Assembly (NCBI GenBank): GCA_016928955.1 | Contig: JAFGJV010000059.1 | Location: 1 to 56,366, forward strand | DNA: 56,366 bases | Origin: Spirochaetales bacterium | GTDB lineage: Bacteria > Spirochaetota > Spirochaetia > Treponematales > UBA12059 | Direction: 5' to 3' | Shown: piece after piece, positions 49,642 to 56,366 of the stretch | Layout of the letters: every line of letters begins with the position of its first letter | Position numbering within the stretch: the stretch's first letter is position 1 | Position numbers and translations under genes: made by a program | The notes under the pieces: generated by a model | The model's input: the letters and a program-made list of their open reading frames with translations, nothing else | What the model was told of the DNA's origin: nothing | Database searches by the model: none

Positions 49642-50507
49642 GCAGCGCCCCGCTTGGAACGACCCTTGCGGCCGGCCAGTCCCCGTAGAGCCGCCCCGGC
49701 CATAAACACGGCGCCCGCCAGGGTAACCACCACGGCACCAGCGGGCAGATCCGCGGCCCAGGCTACGGCCAGACCGCCTGTGGACACCACGACCGACGCT
49801 ATGGTCGCCCCAACCATCATGCCTGCCAGGCTCTTGGCCACATACCCGGCCGTTGCCGCCGGCAGGGTGAGCATGGCAATGACCATGACTATGCCCACAA
49901 AGGTCTGCAGGAGCACCACGGCAACCGCGGTCAGGGCCAGCAGGGCAAGGAAGACGCCCTCCGTTGGCACGCCGCGCGCCCTGGCGAATTCCTCGTCAAA
50001 AGCCACGGCCTCCACCTGGCGGTAGTACCGTATCGCCAGGAGCACTACGATCAGGTCCAGGACCCCAAGGAGCGCAAGGTCCCTGGTCGTCACCAAAAGG
50101 ATGTTTCCAAACAAGTAGCTCATGGGGTCGGCGTAACCGGGAGTGCGCGCCATGAACAGGATGCCCAGGCTCATGCCTATGGCCCAGATGGCGTTTATAG
50201 CGCTGTCCTCGCGCTGTTTGGCCCGGAGCGACACAAAACCTATCAGCGCGGCCGACAATACGGCAAAAACCAGGGCGCCGACCACGGGCGGCAGGCCGGG
50301 CAGGATACCGCGGGACGCCAGGAACAGGGCCAGCCCTATGCCCCCGAGCACGGCGTGGGATATGGCTCCCGCCAGTCCGGCCATGCGCTTGACCGTGACC
50401 ACGGAGCCGAGCACGCCGAACAGCACGGACGACAGAAGGCCGGCCAGGAGGGCGTTACGCACAAAGGGCAGGGCCGGGTCGAACAAAGCCGCTACAAAGG
50501 CGCTCAT
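49638..50507 (-). CDS. znuB: Zinc ABC transporter permease ZnuB
   Basis: Membrane subunit of 289 aa with about eight helices, typical of the metal ABC-3 family (GLAGAISHAVLGGIGLALFL, then LPAATAGYVAKSLAGMMVGA). The start is MSAFVAALF, with the ATG overlapping the ATPase stop; six extra residues from 50525 have no support. The stop overlaps zur (GTGA). Confidence 0.9.
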   Translation of the reverse strand: MSAFVAALFDPALPFVRNALLAGLLSSVLFGVLGSVVTVKRMAGLAGAISHAVLGGIGLALFLASRGILPGLPPVVGALVFAVLSAALIGFVSLRAKQREDSAINAIWAIGMSLGILFMARTPGYADPMSYLFGNILLVTTRDLALLGVLDLIVVLLAIRYYRQVEAVAFDEEFARARGVPTEGVFLALLALTAVAVVLLQTFVGIVMVIAMLTLPAATAGYVAKSLAGMMVGATIASVVVSTGGLAVAWAADLPAGAVVVTLAGAVFMAGAALRGLAGRKGRSKRGAA

Positions 50508-51271
50508 TCCGAACACTCCTTGCACCGGCCCGGATCGGGCACGCTAACGTCATGGAGGACGCGCTTGGCCTTGCCTCCGTACAGCTCGGGCGGAGCGTGC
50601 TCTGCCGGCTCTGCCGTGTGCCGCACGATGCTCCTGCCTGTCCCGGCCCGGTCGCCCACGCAGAGCACCGCGTCGGTGAGGTCGGACACAAAACCGGTGT
50701 CATGGGTGACCACCACGATGGTCGTTGACCCCTTGAGCTCGCCCAGGACCTTGTACAGCCTGTTCTCGCTGGCCGCGTCCATGTTGGCCGTGGGCTCGTC
50801 CAGCACCAGGAGGCGGGGCTCGGACGCCAGGGCCCTGGCCACCAGGACCCTCCTCCGCTGGCCTCCGGACAGGGCCGCGTAGGGTCGGTCGGCCAGATCG
50901 CTGACGTCGGCCCGCTCCAGGGCCCGGTCCACGGTGGCACGGGCGCCCCTCTTCTCCGTCAGGCCATGGAGTACGCCCATGCGCACCACGTCCCGCACGC
51001 TGACCGGGAAGCTTGGGTCGTAGGCGGGCAGTTGCGGCACATAGCCCACATGCGGCCTGGCCGCGTACGCGCTGCCGCCGAGCACCTCGACCTGGCCCCC
51101 GCTTGGCCGCTCAAGGCCCATGATCAGCTTGAGTACCGTGGTTTTGCCCGAGCCGTTCTGCCCGACTATGGCCGCGAACTCGCCCTCGTGCACGTGGAAA
51201 CTGGCCTTATCGAGCACGCTTACCTGTTCGTACGAGAACGACACGTCTAAAAACCGTATGGCTACCTTCAC
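50504..51271 (-). CDS. znuC: Zinc ABC transporter ATP-binding protein ZnuC
   Basis: ATPase of 255 aa. Walker A is GQNGSGKTT (about 38-46), signature LSGGQRRR and Walker B LLVLDEPTANMD. A C-terminal tail ends in CKEC, possibly a metal-binding extra. A GTG start overlaps the binding-protein stop. Together with the neighbours it forms a complete zinc importer. Confidence 0.9.
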   Translation of the reverse strand: MKVAIRFLDVSFSYEQVSVLDKASFHVHEGEFAAIVGQNGSGKTTVLKLIMGLERPSGGQVEVLGGSAYAARPHVGYVPQLPAYDPSFPVSVRDVVRMGVLHGLTEKRGARATVDRALERADVSDLADRPYAALSGGQRRRVLVARALASEPRLLVLDEPTANMDAASENRLYKVLGELKGSTTIVVVTHDTGFVSDLTDAVLCVGDRAGTGRSIVRHTAEPAEHAPPELYGGKAKRVLHDVSVPDPGRCKECSE

Positions 51272-52197
51272 TTGAGGGCCTCCGCTATGGCCGAGCCCAT
51301 GCCGGTGACCACGGCCATCCAGTCATAGGCAAGGTCGTCAAGCTCGACTACCGTGCCTCCCAGAGCCTGGGCCAGGGCCGTGGCCGCGGCGGCGGGGAAC
51401 TGTTTCTGCACAAAGACCGTCTTGGCTCCCTCGGCCTTGGCGCGCTCGACCAGCTCGGCCAGCGTCCTTTGGGTTGGTTCCTTGCCGCCCGTTTCCACGG
51501 CCACCTGCTCTATGCCAAAGTCGTCCAGGAAGTAGCCAAAGGCCGGATGGTACACGAACACAGCCCGACCGCGCGCCGGCGCCAGTTCAACGGCCAGGCG
51601 CTGGTACACGGCGTTGACCTCCGACTCAAAAGCGTCGTACTTGGCCTCATACGACGAGCGGTTCCCGGCGTCCATGCCCGCCAGCGCGTCGCGCATGGCC
51701 CGGGCCTGGGCCAGGGCGCCGGCGCGGCCCAGCCAGGTGTGGGGATCGACCAGAAGGTCGCGCGCTCCAGGCGCCTGGGCTCCATGATCGTCCTCGTCGC
51801 CATCATCATGGTCATCCGCGTCGTCGTGGTCATGGTCGCCCATCAAGCGCTTCGGTGCTTCGGCCGACGCGTCTATGATCACCAGATCAGGATACAGCTC
51901 CCGAACGCGCGGTATGAGGGCGTCCTCAAACTGTATGCCGGTGACAAACCACACGGACGCCGATCCCAGCTCGGCAAGCTGGCGCGGCGAGGGTTCGTAG
52001 TTGTGGGGATTTGCGCCCTGGCCGGCCAGCACCACGGCGGGCACCGTTCCGCCCGTCACGCGGTCCAGGAAGTAGCGCTGGGGTTCTATGCTCACGGCCA
52101 CGCGGAAGGTGTCGTCAGGGGCCGCCTTTGTACACGACCCGCCAAGCACGATGAGGGCAAACATGGCGGCCGCAACGGCCGCTCGGGGGCTTTTCAT
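51268..52197 (-). CDS. znuA: Zinc ABC transporter binding lipoprotein ZnuA
   Basis: A lipoprotein of 309 aa (lipobox with Cys22, LGGSC). Zinc ligands lie in NPHNYEP, DPHTWLG and VYHPAFGYF. Between the first two is a His/Asp-rich loop (DHDHDDADDHDDGDEDDH), a known hallmark of zinc binding proteins that helps capture the metal. GGAGG lies six bases upstream of the ATG. First gene of the zinc operon. Confidence 0.93.
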   Translation of the reverse strand: MKSPRAAVAAAMFALIVLGGSCTKAAPDDTFRVAVSIEPQRYFLDRVTGGTVPAVVLAGQGANPHNYEPSPRQLAELGSASVWFVTGIQFEDALIPRVRELYPDLVIIDASAEAPKRLMGDHDHDDADDHDDGDEDDHGAQAPGARDLLVDPHTWLGRAGALAQARAMRDALAGMDAGNRSSYEAKYDAFESEVNAVYQRLAVELAPARGRAVFVYHPAFGYFLDDFGIEQVAVETGGKEPTQRTLAELVERAKAEGAKTVFVQKQFPAAAATALAQALGGTVVELDDLAYDWMAVVTGMGSAIAEALK

Positions 52198-52224
52198 GGG
52201 ATCCTCCAGTACGATTCGTGGAAG

Positions 52225-52253
52225 AAGATAGCAAAGCCAGGCGTTTTTTGCAA
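52225..52253 (-). promoter_or_regulatory. Promoter of the zinc-uptake operon
   Basis: On the minus strand, TTGCAA (52253-52248), a 17-base spacer and TATCTT (52230-52225). An imperfect dyad GCAAA / TTTGC spans the spacer and could be a Zur site; the match is too short to claim firmly. Confidence 0.6.
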
Positions 52254-52313
52254 GTCATTCGCATTTTTGACTCAATGTCCCTGCCTTGCCACACAGGAAC
52301 CCGCGTGCCGCGC

Positions 52314-52342
52314 TTGACGCCAGCCAACAACGGCGGGATACT
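52314..52342 (+). promoter_or_regulatory. Candidate promoter of the Imm17-like gene
   Basis: TTGACG (52314-52319), a 17-base spacer and GATACT (52337-52342), followed by a short leader and a GGAGGG ribosome site. Confidence 0.5.
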
Positions 52343-52380
52343 CTGCCGGACTTATAACAATTGAGAGACATGGAGGGCTC

Positions 52381-52587
52381 ATGGACTTTGGCGCTATCCT
52401 TATCATACTGGCGGGCGCGTTTACCGTAATCTGTGCCATAGGCAACTGGGACTGGTTCATGGACAGCAGGAAGGCCCGGTTTTTTACCACCCTGCTGACG
52501 CGGAACGGGGCCAGGATCATGTACGGCGTCATAGGCCTTGGCCTGGTCACGGTAGGCGTGCTCCTGCTGGCCGGAATCATCCAGTAA
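52381..52587 (+). CDS. Small two-helix membrane protein, Imm17-like
   Basis: A 68-aa protein with two hydrophobic helices (residues 4-20 and about 48-66) joined by a polar loop. NWDWFMDSRKARFF and NGARIMYGVIGLGLVTVG resemble the Imm17 immunity-protein family of contact-dependent toxin systems. No toxin gene is near, so it may be an orphan defence gene or just a related membrane protein. GGAGGG precedes the ATG and its own terminator follows. Confidence 0.6.
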   Translation: MDFGAILIILAGAFTVICAIGNWDWFMDSRKARFFTTLLTRNGARIMYGVIGLGLVTVGVLLLAGIIQ

Positions 52588-52617
52588 GGCTGGGAGTATC
52601 TAGCCACCAGGAAGGTC

Positions 52618-52660
52618 CAGCCCGCCCCGCGGAAAGCCAGGGCGGGCTGCTTTTTTTTTA
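52618..52660 (+). terminator. Rho-independent terminator of the Imm17-like gene
   Basis: CAGCCCGCC (52618-52626) pairs with GGCGGGCTG (52641-52649), followed by a run of nine T after one C. Confidence 0.9.
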
Positions 52661-52999
52661 CTGAGCCGTGTCGTCGCTCCCCCCGGAAACCGCTTGATCG
52701 TGGCCTTGGTCCACGGGTTTGGCAGGGACGTGGCGATGCACATGGCGCTTTTGATTATTGCCGGTATTCGTGAAGCCCGGCTTGATGAGTATGTGCGCCA
52801 GTACCACCAGGCCCCAGGCCTGCCAGTAGCTGATGGTCGGCAGCTTGAAAATTTCAGGCATAAGCCAGTTCCACAACAGCATGACAACCCAGCCGAACAG
52901 CAGGGCAAGGGCCCCTACCAGAAGCATGCCGCCCAAACCGGCGGCAATGACACGGAGCCAACGCAGGCGCCCGTGGTCGTCAGTAAAAAACCTGTCCAT
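52658..52999 (-). CDS. Small membrane protein coupled to an ECF sigma factor
   Basis: A 113-aa protein with two hydrophobic helices (about 20-42 and 58-73). The sequence WNWLMPEIFKLPTISYWQAWGL resembles a small family commonly found beside ECF sigma factors. The C-terminus is polar and His-rich. It starts nine bases after the sigma-factor stop with GAGGAGGT, so the two are co-expressed. It may be an anti-sigma-like partner; that is inference. Confidence 0.62.
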   Translation of the reverse strand: MDRFFTDDHGRLRWLRVIAAGLGGMLLVGALALLFGWVVMLLWNWLMPEIFKLPTISYWQAWGLVVLAHILIKPGFTNTGNNQKRHVHRHVPAKPVDQGHDQAVSGGSDDTAQ

Positions 53000-53008
53000 G
53001 GTACCTCC

Positions 53009-53533
53009 TCAACAGGCGCGCGGATCGCTGTCCAGCGCCTTCCTCAGTTTTTCCAGGGCGTAACGCTTCCTGGACGCTATGGTGTCGATGGATACGCCTT
53101 CCCGCCTGGCAATGTCCTTCAGAGACAGGTCTCCGCCGTAGACGGCATCCACCACCAGCCTCTGTTCGGGCGGCAGGGCGGCCAGGGCAGCGGCCAGCAG
53201 GCGTCTCTGTTCGGCAAGCTCGGCTTCCGTCTGGGGACCGGGATACAGGCTGTCGGCCAGCATATCCAGCTCTCCCCCGTGGACGTGTTTTTGCCGACGG
53301 ACGGCGGCTTCCCGCCACAGGTCGCGCAAGCCGTTGGCGGCCACCCGCCACAGCCAGCCGGCCAGGTCTCGGATGGGCTCCAGGGCGTCCATGTTGGCGC
53401 ACGCGCGCAGGAAGGCATCCTGCAGAATGTCTTCCGCGTCGTCCGGCCCGCTTTTGCCGCTGAGCCAGGCAAGCAGCCTGCCCCTCTGGTCCCGGTACAG
53501 CTCATCGATGTCTGGTTTCATCTTCGTATCCAT
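53009..53533 (-). CDS. ECF-type RNA polymerase sigma factor
   Basis: A 174-aa extracytoplasmic-function sigma factor. Region 2 (YRDQRGRLLAWLSGKSG and DAEDILQDAFLRACAN) and region 4 (LPPEQRLVVDAVYGGDLSLKDIARREGVS) are clear. The start could be at MDTKMKPDID (53533) or four codons later at 53521; neither has a strong ribosome site. It is coupled to the small membrane gene downstream, a typical regulator pair. Its regulon is unknown. Confidence 0.88.
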   Translation of the reverse strand: MDTKMKPDIDELYRDQRGRLLAWLSGKSGPDDAEDILQDAFLRACANMDALEPIRDLAGWLWRVAANGLRDLWREAAVRRQKHVHGGELDMLADSLYPGPQTEAELAEQRRLLAAALAALPPEQRLVVDAVYGGDLSLKDIARREGVSIDTIASRKRYALEKLRKALDSDPRAC

Positions 53534-53612
53534 CGTCCATACAGACGTGAGCGTTGATGCTTTTTGTCTAAAAAAAATGTTTTGCGCCCGTGCGGCGACT
53601 GACATCCAGCCA

Positions 53613-54425
53613 TCAGCCACCGCCTGACTGGTAACGGCGGAGGCCGGCCTTCCACAGGAGCCAGGCCAGGCCAGCAAAGGGCGCGGCGGCAAACGGGCCC
53701 GCAAGGCCAAGCCACAGGGGCCAGCCCGGAAAAGCCTCCCGCCCAAGGGCCAGGCATACGGGCAGGTACATGACGGAAGCCAGGGGCACGCCCCCCAGGA
53801 ACAGGACGCGCATCCACGGGCGGTGCCCGCTCGCAGGATACGCGGAAGCCTGGCGGCCGCCGTATATGAAGGCGTTCATGAACTCCAGCCCCTCCACCGT
53901 GCGGAAGGTCAGGGCCGCCTGCATGAGGAACACGGATAGGAACACGACCACGCCGGCCAGAAATCCGGCTGCCAGGGCGGCAAGGCCCAGGGGCCGGTAC
54001 CAGGTCGTGCCGGACGAGGCCAGGCTGACGGCCGCCCATACGAACACGGCCAGACCCTGAGCCAGGCGCCCCGCCCGCCTGATGGTCACTTCCCGCCCCA
54101 AAAGCTGGAGCACCGGGGACAGGGGCCGGGTAAGGAGGCGGTCAAAGTCCCCCGTGCGCACCAGGGTGCCCATGAAGTCGAAGCCGTACGCCAGGGCGTC
54201 GGCCAGGGAAAAGGCCATATCCACAAAGCCGTACAGAAAGGCCAGCTCGGGCAACTCCCAGCCGCGGAAGTGCCCAAAGCGCTCGAACAGGGCGTACAAG
54301 CCGCCGAACTCTATGGCGGTGATCAAAAACTGCCCGGCTACCTGGAGCGCCAGGGCCGAACGGTAGCGGAGCTGGCTTCTTACGGACAGCCCGACCAGTC
54401 TGAAATACATGCGCACGGGACCCAT
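53613..54425 (-). CDS. ABC-2 family exporter permease (first of two)
   Basis: A membrane protein of 270 aa with about six helices. Start MGPVRMYFRLVGLSVRSQ with GGGAGG upstream; the longer frame has no support. The family trait is the DFDRLLTRPLSPVLQLLGREV segment near the middle. The neighbouring permease and ATPase complete an exporter of the ABC-2/DUF990 type. Substrate unknown. Confidence 0.82.
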   Translation of the reverse strand: MGPVRMYFRLVGLSVRSQLRYRSALALQVAGQFLITAIEFGGLYALFERFGHFRGWELPELAFLYGFVDMAFSLADALAYGFDFMGTLVRTGDFDRLLTRPLSPVLQLLGREVTIRRAGRLAQGLAVFVWAAVSLASSGTTWYRPLGLAALAAGFLAGVVVFLSVFLMQAALTFRTVEGLEFMNAFIYGGRQASAYPASGHRPWMRVLFLGGVPLASVMYLPVCLALGREAFPGWPLWLGLAGPFAAAPFAGLAWLLWKAGLRRYQSGGG

Positions 54426-54426
54426 G

Positions 54427-55239
54427 TCAGCCTCCCGCCACCGCGATGCGGCCCAGCCTGGACCGGGTATACAGCCAGCCGCCAACAATCAGCGCAAGCA
54501 CCCAGCCTGCCTGGTATGCAGCCTGGCTGAAAACGGCGCGCGGGGGCAGGGTTCCCAGCCAGAAGCGGAATGGCAGATCGGCCAGGCCGCGGAAGGGCAA
54601 CAAGGCGGACAGCCGCTCCACGGGCCCGGACAGAAGCGGCAGGGGCACGATGAGACCCGAGAAAAACATGGACGCCGCGCCGGCTATGGCGCTTGCCCCG
54701 GCAGCGCTCACCTGGCTGAACTGGAAACAGCTGACCACCACGGCAAGGCCGGCCGACGTCAGCGTGGCCAGGGCCATCATTGCCAGAAAGGCCGCAAAAC
54801 CCGCCGGGCTGGCCGGTGCATTGAGGGCAAGCTCGGGCATGCCCAGGGCGGGCAAAAACAGGGCGGCAAAGGCCAAAACGACCCAGAAGCGCAGGGCCAC
54901 GCCGGCCGCCTTCCAGCCCAGGGTGCGGGCAAACCACAATCCAAAGAGGTCGGCCGGACGGAGAAGATCCCTGGCCACCTCGCCGGAGCGTATCAGGTCC
55001 CGGAGCTCAGGATCGGGGCCCCACACCTGGAAGGCCAGGAAGGCCTGGCCGAGCCACACGTAGCTGGCCGTCTGGGCCAGGCCGATGGGAGCACCGGCGC
55101 CGGAGGCGTACCAGGATTCCAGGATATGAACCAGGATGAAACCGAAAAACAGCTGGGTGAACACGCCTGCCAGGGCGGCCGCGCGGTAACCCATAACCGT
55201 TCTGAACCGCGCCCGGAAGGTGGCCAGGTAAGCCCTCAT
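54427..55239 (-). CDS. ABC-2 family exporter permease (second of two)
   Basis: A 270-aa membrane protein of about six helices, paralogous to the preceding permease. Family marks are the YVWLGQAFLAFQVWGPDPEL segment and the RSGEVARDLLRPADLFG stretch. The ATG overlaps the ATPase stop (ATGA). Two different permeases with one ATPase are usual in this exporter family. Confidence 0.82.
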   Translation of the reverse strand: MRAYLATFRARFRTVMGYRAAALAGVFTQLFFGFILVHILESWYASGAGAPIGLAQTASYVWLGQAFLAFQVWGPDPELRDLIRSGEVARDLLRPADLFGLWFARTLGWKAAGVALRFWVVLAFAALFLPALGMPELALNAPASPAGFAAFLAMMALATLTSAGLAVVVSCFQFSQVSAAGASAIAGAASMFFSGLIVPLPLLSGPVERLSALLPFRGLADLPFRFWLGTLPPRAVFSQAAYQAGWVLALIVGGWLYTRSRLGRIAVAGG

Positions 55240-56198
55240 ACGCCGTGTCTCCGGTACAAGGCGGCCACCAGTTCCTCGGCCGGGGCTCCCTCCACTGAAA
55301 GGTCGGCGGCGTTGTACGTACGGGCGGCCGCGGCCAGGGCGGATGCCGCCGACACGCTGGCCGGATCAAAACTCAGGACCAGGTGCGAGCCCGACCGCTC
55401 AAGCAGCTCCATGCCGGGAGGCGTGGCGGGAAGCTCCGCCTGTTCGCCGGCCAGGTCTATCAGTATTCGTTTGCGCACTCCTGCCTCGCGCCTGAGGCTG
55501 GCTATGGTGCCGTCAAACAGAGCCTTGCCCTTGCCTATCAGGATGACGCGGCCGGCCAGGGCTTCAACGTCGTCCATGTCATGGGTGGTGAGTATGACCG
55601 TAACGCCCCGTTCGCGGTTGACGCGCTTTACGAAACCGCGCAGGGCCAGCTTGGACGGGGCGTCAAGGCCTATGGTCGGCTCGTCCAGGAAGAGCAGGGC
55701 CGGCTCGTGCACCAGGGCCGCGGCCAGCTCGCAGCGCATGCGCTGGCCCAGGGACAGCTGGCGCACGGGCGTCCCTATGAAGGCGTCCAGGTCCAGTTCG
55801 CGCCGCAGGATGCCCAGCGTCTCCCGGTAGCGGTTTTTGGCGACGCCATACATGTCGGCAAGAATGTCAAAGGAGTCCAGGGCGGGCAGGTCCCACCACA
55901 GCTGGGTTCTCTGACCGAACACCACGCCCAGGCCACGCACGTGCTCCTTACGGTCTTTCCAGGGAACCCTGCCAGCCACCAGGCAGCGCCCCCCGTCGGG
56001 ATGCAGGATGCCGGACAGGATCTTGATGGTCGTGCTCTTGCCGGCACCGTTGGGCCCTATGTAGCCCACGGCCTCGCCGCAGCCTATCGAGAAGGACAGA
56101 CCGTCCAGGGCGCGCACGTCAGTACGCTGGCGCAAACGGCGGCCTGGCACCTTGGCGCGCACCTGGTACGTTTTACGAAGCTCTTCTACCTGTATCAT
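55236..56198 (-). CDS. ABC-2 family exporter ATP-binding protein
   Basis: ATPase of 320 aa. Walker A is GPNGAGKST, then a Q-loop near GQRTQLWW, signature LSLGQRMR and Walker B LLFLDEPTIGLD. A C-terminal extension of about 80 residues follows, as in exporters of the DrrA/NodI type. The start at MIQVEELRK is preferred over an upstream ATG at 56237, which would add 13 residues of non-family sequence. It is the first gene of the exporter operon. Confidence 0.9.
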   Translation of the reverse strand: MIQVEELRKTYQVRAKVPGRRLRQRTDVRALDGLSFSIGCGEAVGYIGPNGAGKSTTIKILSGILHPDGGRCLVAGRVPWKDRKEHVRGLGVVFGQRTQLWWDLPALDSFDILADMYGVAKNRYRETLGILRRELDLDAFIGTPVRQLSLGQRMRCELAAALVHEPALLFLDEPTIGLDAPSKLALRGFVKRVNRERGVTVILTTHDMDDVEALAGRVILIGKGKALFDGTIASLRREAGVRKRILIDLAGEQAELPATPPGMELLERSGSHLVLSFDPASVSAASALAAAARTYNAADLSVEGAPAEELVAALYRRHGV

Positions 56199-56279
56199 GG
56201 GAACGGGAAGCGTACGCCCGCGCCCTCTCGTCGTCAAGCGGACAAAACGCTTACTACGGGAGCTTTCGGCAAGCTCTAA

Positions 56280-56366
56280 GCGCCAATTTCAAAAGTCTGT
56301 TACTTTTGAAATTGGCTCTGCGATTGCTCGCGGTTGTTTGCATATTCCGCAACCGCTACGCAAATC
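56280..56366. repeat. Right copy of 87-bp terminal inverted repeat
   Basis: Exact reverse complement of bases 1-87, so both window ends point the same repeat outward. It holds the same two hairpins. The nearest gene start is 82 bases away. Confidence 0.9.

Noticed and set aside
53534-53746. Upstream extension of the ECF sigma frame
   Set aside because: It runs through non-coding T/A-rich sequence and into the neighbouring permease gene; family similarity starts only after MDTKMKPDID.

Overview
The window looks like a 56.4-kb chromosomal piece of a high-GC, Gram-negative bacterium. It carries 46 densely packed protein genes and no rRNA, tRNA, CRISPR array or insertion sequence that I can recognise. 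The best guess for the host is a GC-rich member of the Spirochaetota. This is an inference from the long pyrophosphate-type phosphofructokinase (555 aa), the lolA-like / rodZ-like / rimO / pcrA gene order, the FecR-plus-propeller lipoprotein and the number of lipoproteins; no 16S gene is present to confirm it. Both ends carry the same 87-bp sequence in opposite orientation, with two internal hairpins. This suggests the contig was cut at a dispersed repeat.

Layout, left to right. 0.4-7.5 kb: a five-gene opp/dpp-type peptide-family ABC importer ending in a clear terminator. 7.5-11.2 kb (minus): DUF937 and DUF1361 genes and thrS, which is preceded by a convincing T-box leader with a promoter, ACC specifier, T-box motif and terminator hairpin. 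11.5-15.2 kb: an unusual three-gene operon encoding a B12-domain/mutase-like fusion, an opine dehydrogenase and a TM-helix protein. 15.3-18.1 kb: a PhnD-like lipoprotein translationally coupled to a hybrid histidine kinase. 18.2-24.6 kb: clpS, clpA, a PAP2 protein and aat (an N-degron set), then a radical-SAM-like protein that has lost its iron-sulfur cysteines. 24.6-28.7 kb (minus): a 2-hydroxyacid dehydrogenase, a group-2 sigma factor, a LysM/degenerate LytM protein and a membrane protein.

28.8-32.2 kb: an HD-GYP protein with altered metal ligands, PPi-phosphofructokinase and an IscU/NifU-type scaffold. 32.3-36.5 kb (minus): a CoA-disulfide-reductase/rhodanese fusion with a promoter and a palindromic operator candidate, and a FecR/propeller lipoprotein. 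36.6-45.3 kb: a TPR/zinc-ribbon protein (possibly leaderless), LolA-like and RodZ-like proteins, RimO, PcrA/UvrD and a degenerate aminotransferase-like protein. 45.2-49.1 kb (minus): an EamA transporter, a winged-helix membrane protein and glycogen synthase. 49.3-52.2 kb (minus): a complete znuA-znuC-znuB-zur zinc-uptake operon with 4-nt overlaps. 52.4-56.2 kb: an orphan Imm17-like protein, an ECF sigma factor with a small membrane partner, and a three-gene ABC-2 exporter.

Tightly overlapping starts and stops (ATGA/GTGA) are common, so most neighbouring same-strand genes are probably co-translated. Promoter-like sequences resemble sigma-70 type, with -10 hexamers such as TATAAT, TACTAT, TATACC and TATACT. 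All functional calls rest on reading protein motifs by eye; no database search was run.
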